Assembly (NCBI GenBank): GCA_973895155.1
Contig: OZ316894.1
Coordinates: 10,106,001 to 10,170,000 of the forward strand
Direction of reading: 5' to 3'
Length of the DNA stretch: 64,000 nt
Origin: Marsupella aquatica
Taxonomy: Eukaryota; Marchantiophyta
Shown here: positions 24,955 through 34,961 of the stretch, piece after piece
Layout: each line of letters opens with the position of its first letter
Numbering within the stretch: position 1 is the first letter of the stretch
Notes under the pieces: generated by a model
What the model was told of the DNA's origin: nothing
Databases searched by the model: none
What the model saw: the letters and a program-made list of their open reading frames with translations, nothing else
Translations under genes and position numbers: made by a program

Positions 24955-25440
24955 TTTAGGTTACTTGAAACCGTGGACCCGATTCCCGAATGCATAAGTT
25001 TTGTGTGTCCTGGGGTCCCAGTGCCTGCCCTGCCCGCAGGCAGAATTGTCTCATACTCTCGCGCCCTTGGATTCCCCAGTACGGCAGTACCTGATCAGTA
25101 TTCTGTCGTGGTTTGAAGTGGCGTCTGATAAATTTTCTTACAGCCCGCGGGCCGCGGGCAAGAGGGAGGTAGGTGCCCGACGGGAGAGCCGAATACGGGC
25201 CAACATCAAAGCGGGGCAGACATGCATACGTAGACGCGAGACGGACAAGGACGACCGTATACGATACAGTTTGCACTGCACACGCCGTAAGCGTATTTCT
25301 GTCTGCCCGGAGCCCCGGACTACTATAGTTTTTTGCAGGCCCTGCATGACTGCGGCCAGCACGGGCGGGAATGGATTTGGTTGGTCAGTCTGACGTTGTT
25401 TCGCGGGAACCCTAACGCAGTGTTTCCCGGGAAGTAGCGC
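24955..25440. other. GC-rich island of unknown nature
   Basis: About 480 bp of CpG-rich sequence with overlapping open frames on both strands (25001-25393 plus, 25449-25138 and 25276-24956 minus). None shows a domain. Overlapping frames on both strands are expected from the base composition. It could be a remnant of an unrelated gene or of a transposon. Confidence 0.35.
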
Positions 25441-28400
25441 AAACGGCAAACCTTTGTGTAGTTCTTTATTTATATTTTTCTTGGTGGTTATTGCATCTTG
25501 TTTCTTTGTATTTTTCTTGATGGTTGTGATTCTTTTTGCTTGGCTTAGCTGACCTAAGCCTCTAGCATATGCGGAGAACAGAGATATTTAAATTTATAAA
25601 TATCAAATTATTATAATTAAACTAACAATTGGCTAAATGTGGCCATGGAAGTTTCAAAAACAAACCTTGTGGTCCATGGGTACTTCAAATTCTGGTATGA
25701 GCCACTACCCCTTGTATGGCCAGGGGTTGTGAGATTAGGGCCCATGGCTAGTCCGGGTTATCCACACAGTTTTTCAGGTCATAAATACAATTACACTTGG
25801 GGCTTGTGCTTGATTCATGGCCACTTGGGGATGATGACTGTAACCCCTCTGGCTCACCGCCCTCATGGAGTACATCTTATAACCATGAGTCACCCTACAA
25901 ACAATCTCTAAGGTTATTCCTTTTTTCCCAGTGTGGCTAATGGTCCATAAGGAACTGCTAGGAATTGTTTTTTGCCAAAAGTCCGTGAAGTATGTTTTGG
26001 AGAGGTGTAATCTAGTTTTACCACTAAAAAAGACTCTGGTCTGGAGCCTTGCCTGGCCCGGGTTGGTTGGCCCGGGTTGGTTGGATGGCTAACCTTATCA
26101 CATTGCTGTTTAACTATGGCTTTACAAACCACATCAATCAATCATACCATCACTGACTGTTGTTCGGAGATAACTGGCCGTATTGGTTTTATTTTACATA
26201 TGGTGGCAGTACTCGTACCTTTCCATTGACCTATCCTAGTTGACACTGCAGTGAAACCCATTATTTGCCTACATGTCATGGAGGTCTGTGAAAAATCCTG
26301 GATAACCTCCAGAGGTGGTCCAAAGTTCTTGTCTCTCTGTTACTATTTGTTTCATTTCTCCTCAGAGCTGGCCCCACAGAATCCATGCTTTAGAATGATG
26401 AAATGATCATCTTTTCAAGCAGTGAATTAAAGGATCTAACTGTAGGTAATTAGTCAAGAGCAGATTATACCAAGGCTAAGTCCAGTAAGTATTAAACAAT
26501 GGACATTTGACATGGGGTGGCCTGCATCACCCTTATGCTACCACTATCACCCTCAGGCAAGGAATGATCTTCTCTTGCCCACCCGTCTACCCGTTCTCTT
26601 CTGATGTTGCAACGCAAGGGAGTCACCCCCTTGATTAATGACAACAAGGCATAGCCAAGATTTGCATAGCATCACATAAATTTTGTTGGGTCATTTGATG
26701 TTTATTGAATGTCGAATAAATTAGTGCAAATTTCTACATCTCTTGAATATCTCTAGTTTATTTGTTTTTTGTTTTTGAATATCTCGTGTGTGACCCCATC
26801 AATAATGTTCACCTAAAATATTGAATATACAATCATAACAGCATTAAAGGTTTGTCAATATGTTATATATAATAATAACGTTGGACATTTAAATGGATAT
26901 GCAAACCACTTTAGTGATGCGGGCTAGTGGATGAAACCAAATCTGACCATAGCCCTTGTCACCCCTCCCCCTCATTCACCTAGTGGAGGGAAGGAACAAA
27001 GCGTTGTGTTGGACCTTCATCTGGTCCTCTCCCTTGTCCCTCTCCCCTTCCACCATTTTCCATGCAGGGTAGAGGGAAGGACAGCTGGAGATGTATTCCA
27101 CAAGGAGCTTAAGACAATTGGGAATTGTGGCAAATTTACTTTGCTGTTTGGACAATAACACTAGTGAACTTTAGAAGCATTGAAAATTGCTACTAATGAG
27201 CTGCCATGTTTTCATGTTTTACCACCTTCGGACCCCATAGAGGGGCTTGAGAATCAAACATAGAAAATTCTGCAAAACTCAAAGACACCATTTGCCTGAA
27301 AGCAAGTTTTTTTAAAGGTGCAGCCTGCTAGGACAGAAGCGGTCAAAGGGCAGGGTTTTGGTTTAGGGTTTAAATAAGATGTTGCTCCTCAAGCATCATT
27401 AATCACCGTGGCTCTCTTAGAGAACTACAGTAGCTCGAATACCCATGCATATGCATAGGAAGGGTTTAGGGTACCCATAAGGAGCACTTATGCACAGGAA
27501 AGACTCCCTATACCCAGCCATGTTTACAGTATGGTGGTCACATTTTATTTTTTTGACTCTAGATACTTTGTCACAGAAGATATTTTAATTAACAATTGTA
27601 ATGTGTCATAGTTTTTTTTTATATTTACAAATATGTCACTATTTCATTTATGGACTACAAGTTCACCAACATAACCAGAAGAACTATGTACTAAACCTGT
27701 GATACAATTGTATTGTATATATAATAAACACATTGACACTATTGTAAATTCAAATATCTTTAGTGACAATCTTATTTATAAAGCACCAACTATAAGTTAG
27801 AGTGAAGCCTTTAAACTATAACTTCATGAATCATCATGTGGATGAGAAAATTCATGTCAAAATATATGTCAAATGATAATCATTTATGCTTTCTGTCATG
27901 ATTTTTATTTACGTTAAAAAATGGGTTTTATGCCCCCACCATTACATATGTGCACAGAAATATGCATAGAAAAGAGTATGATATATTATGAATGATTATT
28001 AAATGATGACATGCCTGATTGTATTGTCTTTCAAAAAATGTGAGTCAAGTATATATTTTGGTAATATTTTTATTGTCTTCTCCTCTATTCAAGTTCAAAG
28101 AAGGGATAGTCTAGTCTAGTGTACTAAAAAGTTCTTTTTTGTTATTCAAGAAAATTCGTGTTATGGCTTGACTCTACCGAGTAGGCAGGTAGACTTTGAT
28201 AAGGACAGGGAAGCATAGTATAGACTTGTTTTTAAAATGGCTACTCCATAGCATGAAAGTGGAGCCTCTTCCAAAGCCATTTGCCTAGTTTCCGTGCAAA
28301 CACACTGTCCCAGGAGGAGCCAGCCCCTCTGCCCGTGTCTCCATGACTGCTAGCATAGACATTTGGGTCCCGGTGCAAAACACCCTGCCCAAAGAGTAGC

Positions 28401-29290
28401 ATGAGTAGCAGTCCAGCAGCGGTCACACTGCCCTAGGAAGAAACGTTTCTTTGTGGTCCCCTTTGGAAAAGGATAATTAACTGAATGTGAAAACCATGAA
28501 CGAACGATTGAAGTAAATTTTAAGGTTTTTCTTTTGGCCAAAAGGTGGTGAGTGTCACTTGTTTGAAGGAGAAGATGGTAAGCAGATTCTTGAATTAATT
28601 TTGGAGAGTTAGATCTCCTTGGATTTGAAGTCACCCCGTCTCATTCTAGGCAGGCCAATTCAAGAAAAGAAGACTAATGATTTTTCAACGAGGTGGAATT
28701 TGGCTAATTTTAGCCACTAGAGCAATTTGGCTACTTAATACCTTCAGTGCTTTGTCTCTTTCAAACCTGTATTTAGGGCTAAGGGGAAATTATAAGCTAA
28801 AAACCTTAAGGAAGGACTAGCTTTAGCTAAACCCTAAACCTCTTGTTTCTAACAATGGCTAAGTTTACTGGTTACTCCAACTCTGGTCAGGGCATCTCCA
28901 TCAATGGCATATTATGATCATCAGCAAGTACAGTGTGTGTATTGACCTCAATAGGCATCCTGGCCTAGGGTTGATGATGAACACAATGCAGTCCCATCAT
29001 GCACAGCCAGATTACCCTGCCATCAGAAAGTTTAGCAAGGTTGAAAGGTGTGTGGCTGCTTGGGTCAAGTCCTGCCCCAAGCGTAAATCCCACTCGTTGC
29101 TCATTTGCAAGCAATATACAAATTGGAATCAGTGCAATTGTCCATATTGAACGTTCAATCTTGGATGTCCAGGCAGGATGACCTAAAGCAGTCCTTGGCC
29201 CTGACCTTTGCAAGTGGGTATTATTAGCCCAGTAGGTACCAGGAGGGACATGGCATGTGGCAAGCCACACACTTTCAATATCAAGGACTC
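25441..29290. other. Intergenic, no gene recognised
   Basis: AT-rich stretches (24500-24800, 26700-26900, 27540-28080) alternate with ordinary sequence. A tandem CCCGGGTTGGTTGG pair lies at about 26056-26084. No domain-bearing frame, RNA gene or clear element end was found. Confidence 0.4.
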
Positions 29291-29587
29291 TTGGGGGGGG
29301 GGGGTGGAGGGTTAACTAAGTGTATATTTTGGGGTATCACGTGAAATTCTAGTCTAATATAAATAGATCTATTTTATAAAGAAAATATTTTAAAAATATT
29401 CTTCATTTTAGTATTAATAACCTATTTTTATTTTATAAAATATATATATTAGAGAATATTTTATAAACAGGAATTTATAATACTTTCTTTTGACTCCTAT
29501 GTTTAAAAAAATTTAGTAAATTTTTATCAAAAATAATTATTTTGGATCGCATGTGCTTCCTAAGATTTTTTATAGTTAACCCCCCAA
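29291..29587. mobile_element. AT-rich MITE-like element
   Basis: A G-rich left end (TTGGGGGGGG... then GGGTTAACTA at 29309-29318) is matched by the right end TAGTTAACCCCCCAA (29573-29587). The shared inverted core is GGGTTAACTA / TAGTTAACCC, preceded on each side by a G/C run. The ~250-bp interior is very AT-rich and has no coding capacity, as in many miniature inverted-repeat elements. Poly-G length may have expanded at the left end. No clean target-site duplication, so the superfamily is not assigned. Confidence 0.6.
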
Positions 29588-30723
29588 GATCAAGACCCTA
29601 AACTTCTGCACTTTACCCATAGTTTGTATTTATATGGTACAGTTGTGTGGTTTAGATGCACCTTTTGGGTTTTTAGTGTTGTCACTGGGTTCACTCCAAA
29701 ATCTAGGGGTTGATAGTATCGACAAAACTGCTATTCAGTCCAAAACTGCAGTCACCCTAATGTCTCCTCAAAGACTTGTTTCCTGAAAAACAGTCACGAT
29801 GAGAGGTTTAGGGTTTAGGGTCGGTGTTGGAAGAAAAATATAGTATAAGGTGAATACTTTGACCATTCCCAAGACACTGGTTGCCTTGGTTGAACTCTGG
29901 AATTGTGCAGAAAAACCTTCCCATGCAGGCATTCACTAGAACTGAAGGCGAGCCTGCTTTCTGACCTCCCAACACAAAAAATAAGTATCATGGATACTCA
30001 CACCCAGGTGTCCTCGGCCAGGAGCTCTCCTTCACTTTTTGATGTAATTCCTGTAAGGAAGAAAGGTCACTGGTGTGTAACCTTTTCTATTAAGTGCTAC
30101 CATTTCCATAACCCTGTGCCCGGAAAGTCCTGCTGGTAATGTTTTTCCAGGCATATATTAAATATGATAAGGACTGTTTGGGCTGGGGTTCTAATCTGAC
30201 CCCTGTTCTCACAAAGCTCAGAAAACCTTCCGGGTTGCCACCGGTCAACATTTCCTCACCTTCTGGTCAAAGGGTTACAGTCTAGTAACCCCATACCAAA
30301 CCTTCATTACCCTATACAAAACTGTAGGCCACTTGCCACTCATGCTTGACTTTGTGGAGAACTCTACTGTCTTGTAAGTGCAGTAATGAGGTTGCCCAAA
30401 AAACAAATTTTAATTGCACCTGGTGCAAAAATGTGATGTTCTGCAAAAGCTGGCTTGAAACATATGCCAACCACAGTTCTGCCAGGCAGTGAGAAGTGGA
30501 CTCTAGTGTAACATTTAGCATTTTTCCCCTCAAGGTGGCAATATGACATTGGATGAAAAGAGAAACTACCACAAATATTAGGTATCTTATTTCCTAGAGT
30601 AATTTCTCACTGATAGACCTCTCTCTAAGTATATAAAAGTATATAAAAATAACCATCAAATTCTTGCTAAAAGGATCTGTGACTAGGTGAAAAACTGGTC
30701 AATTACAGACCAAAAGCCCAAAC
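29588..30723. other. Intergenic, no feature seen
   Basis: Two telomere-like units (GGTTTAGGGTTTAGGG, about 29806-29821) are too short to mean anything. No gene recognised. Confidence 0.4.
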
Positions 30724-31182
30724 AGCTTTTTATTAACCCGTCCTCCAAACTACCCAATATTAGCAATGTTCCCCCAAACTAAATTAATTACCAACCTACC
30801 ACCATTTTATATTTGGTTAGTACTAACTCATATGCAGGTTTCCATTTTCACATGGCGAGTTGCTACTGGCTAGCCTTAATGCACAGCGACCCCTTCCCCG
30901 TTGCATTTTCTTGAGGGCCAAAAATGTCAGGTTTTTGTGAGGGAAGTGTGGAGCAAAAAATGACATGTTTTCTCCCTCCTGGACCTGTAACTATGTCCTG
31001 CATAGGGGAAGGGGGTTGCTGTGAGTTAAGGCCAGTGAGTAGCAACTTGCCACATGACAATGGGAACCCATATATGAGTTAGTACTAACCCGAATACAAA
31101 ATAGAAGAAGGGTTGATAATTAATTAGTTTGAGAGGAACATTACTAGGATTGGATAGTTTGAGGGAGAGGTTAGTAAAAAGC
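30724..31182. mobile_element. Non-autonomous element with ~178-bp inverted repeats
   Basis: The left arm 30724-30900 and right arm 31004-31182 are imperfect reverse complements over almost their full length. Paired landmarks are GGTTAGTACTAACTCATAT (left) with ATATGAGTTAGTACTAACC (right), GGCGAGTTGCTACTGGCTAG with TGAGTAGCAACTTGCC, and CTTTTTATTAACC with GGTTAGTAAAAAG. A ~100-bp spacer separates the arms. No protein is encoded. Long terminal repeats suggest a Mutator-like MITE or foldback element. Target-site duplication is unclear because both flanks contain AGCCCAA-like words. It sits about 0.7 kb upstream of the bHLH gene's TATA box. Confidence 0.75.
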
Positions 31183-31908
31183 CCAAGCCCCAAAAGATTT
31201 GCCAAAAGTGGCTAACACTTTTTGGGTGATATGGAAACTGAATTTTTGCTACTAAAAAATATGCTTGGTGGGCTCATGGACAAGTCTCACAAGGTGAAGC
31301 TAAGCATCAGTTTGATGGAAATCTGACCGCCCATCTGGAAGATTTACGATCCAGATTGGAAGGCATTAAGCATCAATTCCTCACGGGTCAAATACGGGAC
31401 TTAGATAAATCACAATTCAACAGGATTACGTCAACCTGTTGCCCATTTTTTGGGCCTTCAAAATCAATATTAAGTCAACCGGTTACTATTACTCCTACAG
31501 TCCTACTAGTGCCCTTGTTAATTCATAATCATCATCCGGAAGCGGCATGCAAGGAGGACAAACGTAATTTAATACAAAGCATCTGGGCCTACACAATGCG
31601 GCCGAGTCTCTGCTCTCTCGCTCTCCCTCTCTCTCTGTGTCTCTCTTGTGCTTGCTTCTCTGGCGAACCAATCCCGGAATTGTGAGCTTCTAGACATCAA
31701 TGTATTGTTCGCAAGCAAGGTGAAAGCTGCTGCTGCTGCTCGACTTGCAGCTTCATTTGCTTATTTCCTGCTTCCCACTGCTGGACTCGCTTTGGGTAGT
31801 ACCAGCACTAGTAGTGCCCTATCAAAAGTGCGAAGGAGCTGGCAGCGCTTTCCTTCATTTGCTTCGGATTCTCCGATTGTCTCGTCCTAGCTCGCCAGCA
31901 CTGGACAA
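31183..31908. promoter_or_regulatory. Presumed upstream promoter region of the bHLH gene
   Basis: This is the interval between the inverted-repeat element and the TATA box. It contains a CT-rich tract at 31611-31650 that could be an alternative transcription start region. No specific transcription-factor site is claimed. Frames at 31356-31890 run through it without a recognisable domain. Confidence 0.35.
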
Positions 31909-31915
31909 TATAAAT
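31909..31915 (+). promoter_or_regulatory. Candidate TATA box of the bHLH gene
   Basis: TATAAAT at 31909-31915 lies in sequence otherwise fairly GC-rich. A start site would fall near 31940-31950. The CT repeat downstream (31994-32033) then lies in the 5' leader, as is common in plants. Inferred from spacing only. Confidence 0.45.
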
Positions 31916-31993
31916 GTGCTTCGTTTTCATTCTGTCCTGATTCTGTCGCATCTAGACCACGTCTGTGTCCCTTTCCACCACTGACTGACCTAC

Positions 31994-31994
31994 C

Positions 31995-32033
<39 letters not shown>
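31994..32033. repeat. (TC)n microsatellite in the 5' leader
   Basis: About 20 CT dinucleotides with one interruption. Long CT tracts are frequent in plant 5' leaders, which supports transcription of this region. Confidence 0.9.
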
Positions 32034-32036
<3 letters not shown>

Positions 32037-32074
32037 GCTTGAGCTTCTTCTTCTATCCTTCCTCATCATTACTG

Positions 32075-32125
32075 ATGCAAACCTGCCTCCTCCTTTCCTT
32101 GGACGTTTATTGTCACAGACACTAG
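32075..32125 (+). CDS. Upstream ORF 1 (16 codons) in exon 1 of the bHLH leader
   Basis: ATG at 32075, stop TAG at 32123-32125; 16 residues, leucine- and cysteine-containing. It would be the first AUG after the predicted transcription start. No homology is claimed; its role could only be to lower scanning to downstream starts. Confidence 0.35.
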   Translation: MQTCLLLSLDVYCHRH

Positions 32126-32597
32126 CAATTGCCGCAGGACATTGGTCATTCATTCCACAGGAAAGTAGCTTGAGCAGACGGAGCTGGTCGTTGAGAACCG
32201 GCCACGATAGCACAGAGCAGGCCACATTGATTTGTGGATTACTTTGCACTCACTCTCTCAGTGAACAATCCTGTTGTCGGCAACTCGACTTGCCTGTACA
32301 TTTCACATATCCACGAGCAAACGTAAGTTTTCTCACGCTTCACAAAACTCTCACTGCAACATTGTCACTGGACAGTGGATTCTGGTAGGATTCTAGTTCC
32401 GGGTAAAGTTCGAGCTGGGGCTAGTCACTCGCTGCCCAGATCGAGGAGGAGAGATGGTCATGGCCCGGTAGCGAGGACGGGGCCCCGTCACTCGGCCATG
32501 GAGGTATGGAAATTCACGGTATAGTCGGTGATCGAGAGGAGACCTGCACAGGTCGGAGGATGTGGTATAGTCAGCGCCGTCGGGGATCGCTTCCAGT

Positions 32598-33158
32598 ATC
32601 AGGTACAGGGAAGTCTAGAAAGGGATGCCAGGTTGGAGCAATTCTTTCAGGGACTTCCCTCTTTTTATCATACTTTCGAGATGATAGAGTAGACGAACGA
32701 ACTCCTGCCAGTAGGCGGCACTCTCCCAGCAGGTGGGTATTTTCTACTAAGATCAGGTGCCGGGGAGGTTTAAGAGGAAAGGCAGCTTGTCTGTCTCAAT
32801 CCAATCTTTCCAGGGCCTTCCCTGTGCACCTCCACCATATCCCAAGGTAGTGCTTGTAGGCGAGCTACAAAGTGCTGTGGCCGCGCGCCCGTGTATTTTC
32901 AGCTCTGCAACAAGCGCCCAGTGTAGACGAACGAACTCCTGCCAGTAGGTGGCACTCTCATAGCAGGTGGGTGTTTTCTACTAGGATCAGGTGCCAGGAA
33001 GGCTTACGAGGAAAGGCAGGCCGTCTGTCTGGATCCAATCTTTCCAGGGCCTTCCTGTACACCTCCACCGTACCCCAAGGTAGCGTTTGTAGGCGAGCTA
33101 TTCGGTGTTCTGGCCACGCACTCGTGTATTTTCACCTCTGCAACAAGTGCCCACCGTC
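32598..33158 (+). repeat. 244-bp tandem duplication inside leader intron 1
   Basis: Copy 1 is 32690-32933 and copy 2 is 32934-33158, head to tail with a 244-bp period. Both begin TAGACGAACGAACTCCTGCC and contain GCAGGTGGGT, ATCAGGTGCC, CCAATCTTTCCAGGGCCTTC, CACCTCCACC and GTGTATTTTCA. A third, more diverged part copy precedes them (about 32598-32670, from ATCAGGTACAGGG to TTTCAGGGACTTCCCTC). Copies differ at roughly one site in ten. They lie in predicted intron 1 and contain no in-frame coding signal. Confidence 0.85.
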
Positions 33159-33319
33159 CAAGTGCAGGCTCTAATCCTTAGCTTTGAATCTGAAAGGAGA
33201 CGAACTGCAGCAGCAAGTGACCTTCGACGAATGCTGCCATGATCTGATTCCTGATGATACTCCTCTCTGTATAAATCAAGCTTAGTTGTAACGAGCTCGT
33301 TCTTTCATCCTCCTTCAGC

Positions 33320-33559
33320 ATGACTATCGTCGTTCTTCCGAGGATTCCTGGGACAAATGCCAGCTTCAGTTTTTCTCCCAGCGCTCGGAGCTGCCAATCG
33401 ATCAGTATTTTCTCCCTATCACGATTTCACATTGTCACTTCTGGTTCGATAGCTGGTTTCTGTGAGACTCTGCCTTCCTACCGGCCGACCGAAGTAAGAA
33501 TGACCGAGGTACCCCGAATGGAACTGGACGAAAACTCGCTGGCATTGCTTGTCATGTGA
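33320..33559 (+). CDS. Upstream ORF 2 (79 codons) in exon 2 of the bHLH leader
   Basis: ATG at 33320 lies two bases into predicted exon 2, stop TGA at 33557-33559. The product is serine-rich in its first half and has three further in-frame ATGs near its end. A second uORF overlaps it in another frame (33357-33452, 31 codons). No domain recognised. Together they would make simple scanning to the main AUG unlikely, so leaky scanning, reinitiation or peptide-dependent control is expected. Confidence 0.4.
   Translation: MTIVVLPRIPGTNASFSFSPSARSCQSISIFSLSRFHIVTSGSIAGFCETLPSYRPTEVRMTEVPRMELDENSLALLVM
33357..33452 (+). CDS. Upstream ORF 3 (31 codons), overlapping uORF 2
   Basis: ATG at 33357, stop TAG at 33450-33452, in a different frame from the 79-codon uORF. 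The peptide has no recognised motif. Listed because any uORF in a SACL leader may matter for translation. Confidence 0.3.
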   Translation: MPASVFLPALGAANRSVFSPYHDFTLSLLVR

Positions 33560-33708
33560 TGTTGCAGCTCAGTCTTGGCACTTTGAAGTCGATTGCCCGA
33601 TCGTTATCCAGCTCCGTAACTGGCTGTCATTGCTTTGTAAGTTGTGCATCCCTACAGAGGGTGACGAGGATCGTCGTCACTGTTATGGCCTCGTCCAACC
33701 ACTTCTGA
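33559..33708 (+). CDS. Upstream ORF 4 (49 codons unspliced, 28 if intron 2 is removed)
   Basis: ATG at 33559 overlaps the stop of the 79-codon uORF by one base. Without splicing the frame runs to TGA at 33706-33708 (49 residues), about the size of the main conserved SAC51 uORF (I recall about 53 residues). If intron 2 (33637-33731) is removed, the frame ends after 28 residues just past the junction. The unspliced peptide ends RVTRIVVTVMASSNHF. In the next frame the DNA encodes LVQPLLTESSYW, stop at 33738-33740. Both pieces loosely recall the IVVRVIACFQPL...YF end of the flowering-plant uORF. That comparison is from memory and tentative. Confidence 0.4.
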   Translation: MLQLSLGTLKSIARSLSSSVTGCHCFVSCASLQRVTRIVVTVMASSNHF

Positions 33709-33797
33709 CCGAGAGCTCTTATTGGTTGCAGGATATTTAATACTCGTATCGAGACTGCCAATTTTGGAGTGACTGAACTTTATCCGATTCGGAGGAG

Positions 33798-33890
33798 ATG
33801 AGGGCCTGCCGTTGTGCTCTCTCTAAGGGAATTGAGTTGTTAGTCTCAGACCGTGATATCCGTGCGAAGTCTGCTAAGGTTTCCGCCTGA
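33798..33890 (+). CDS. Upstream ORF 5 (30 codons), nearest to the main start
   Basis: ATG at 33798, stop TGA at 33888-33890; 30 residues, arginine- and alanine-rich, no recognised motif. It lies wholly in predicted exon 3, 152 bases before the main ATG, so reinitiation after it is possible. Confidence 0.35.
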   Translation: MRACRCALSKGIELLVSDRDIRAKSAKVSA

Positions 33891-34041
33891 GCCCTGAAGA
33901 AGAAGCGGCAGCCACCCTTGTCTCGGAGCTGCTCTCGAATTCATCATATGTGATTGTCATGGTCCTGTAACACGTCGCATCTACGTAGGTAATTGCCGGG
34001 CCAACCAGCTTGTGAAGAACCCGGACTCACATCAGTTCATC

Positions 34042-34872
34042 ATGTTCGACGAGAGACGGGCCACAGAGGGCTGTGGCGACGTCTATTTTGCTCCATCCAG
34101 TGATTTTTTCCTGGATTCTCCGGAGCTCTTCGATAATACCTGTACAAGCCATATGCTCCTGAGGACCTCTGCACAGCAGGCTGTATGCGACGCTGGAATG
34201 CCAGCCTGCCGAGAAGCGAGTGGGCTTGATCCGAGTGAGGATGAGTCGAGCGAAGTTTGTGGAGGATTAGTTCCTGACGGGGAAAAAGATCTGGAGGCCC
34301 TTCTGGGTTACATTGATGGAGAAGGCCTTGGACCTACTCCATTGGCTGTCGTTGACGACTCTCCTTATGACGTTACTTCTAAAAGGAACAGACCGTTTGA
34401 AGACGTGGAAGAGGAGGAAGAGGTCGAGTCGAAGTTGTGTAAGAGGCAAAAGTTCCAGGTGGGTGATGCCTTCCATGAACTGAGTTCACCCGATGTCTCC
34501 ATCAATGGGACAGGCAGTGGGTTAACTCAGCCACCCGGTGACGATAACAAGTCCGGGAATGAATTCTGCTTGGACCACTCCGCTGACGAGCTTCAAATGC
34601 TATGCGACGACTTCGGGTTTGAAATGCCTGAGCAGCAATGTAGCTCATGCAGTCCTGAAGAAGGTGGGGATTCCATCTCATCCGGCTCTGCCAGACATTC
34701 TAGGAGGCAGAAATTCAAAGAGACGGTGAAAATGTTGCGAGAAGCAATTCCTGGGGGAGAGTGTTCGGATACTGCCATTGTGTTAGATGATGCTATAAAC
34801 TACGTGAAGCTGCTTCAACTCCAGGTTCAAGCTTTGGGAGCCCAACGGCTTGCTCAGAGAGCTGGCAGATAG
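34042..34872 (+). CDS. SAC51-like (SACL) atypical bHLH transcription factor
   Basis: The 276-residue protein has a C-terminal helix-loop-helix domain at residues ~220-266: SRRQKFKETV, first helix to MLREAIPGG, loop ECSDT, second helix AIVLDDAINYVKLLQLQVQALG. The IPGG loop entry and VLDDAINYVK helix are typical of the SAC51/SACL clade. The basic region lacks the usual His-Glu-Arg DNA-contact residues, as in that clade. Other clade-like parts are EKDLEALL (~residues 81-88), an acidic run DVEEEEEVES and a basic KLCKRQKF patch. In Arabidopsis SAC51 and SACL proteins antagonise LHW-type bHLH factors in vascular development under thermospermine control, acting in the nucleus. I chose ATG 34042; the frame is open upstream to 33898 but has no earlier ATG. 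No intron interrupts the coding region. Clade assignment is firm; orthology is inferred. Confidence 0.88.
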   Translation: MFDERRATEGCGDVYFAPSSDFFLDSPELFDNTCTSHMLLRTSAQQAVCDAGMPACREASGLDPSEDESSEVCGGLVPDGEKDLEALLGYIDGEGLGPTPLAVVDDSPYDVTSKRNRPFEDVEEEEEVESKLCKRQKFQVGDAFHELSSPDVSINGTGSGLTQPPGDDNKSGNEFCLDHSADELQMLCDDFGFEMPEQQCSSCSPEEGGDSISSGSARHSRRQKFKETVKMLREAIPGGECSDTAIVLDDAINYVKLLQLQVQALGAQRLAQRAGR

Positions 34873-34961
34873 CAGACCCGGGCTAGCCTGTACCGATGTT
34901 GAAATGTCTGTGTATGTTGTGCTACTCCACCGAAGTCTAGCTGAGCAGACAACTGTAAAAA

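Noticed and set aside
24955-25449. Overlapping 100-130-codon frames on both strands
   Set aside because: High GC lowers stop frequency on both strands; no domain in any of them.
29806-29821. Telomere-type TTTAGGG units
   Set aside because: Only two units; expected by chance in this much AT-rich sequence.
33549-33740. 63-codon frame without an ATG in the bHLH leader
   Set aside because: No AUG start; kept only as the adjacent frame discussed for the 49-codon uORF.
34012-34041. Upstream in-frame extension of the bHLH coding region
   Set aside because: The frame is open back to 33898 but contains no ATG before 34042; a GTG start is not credible in a plant nuclear gene.
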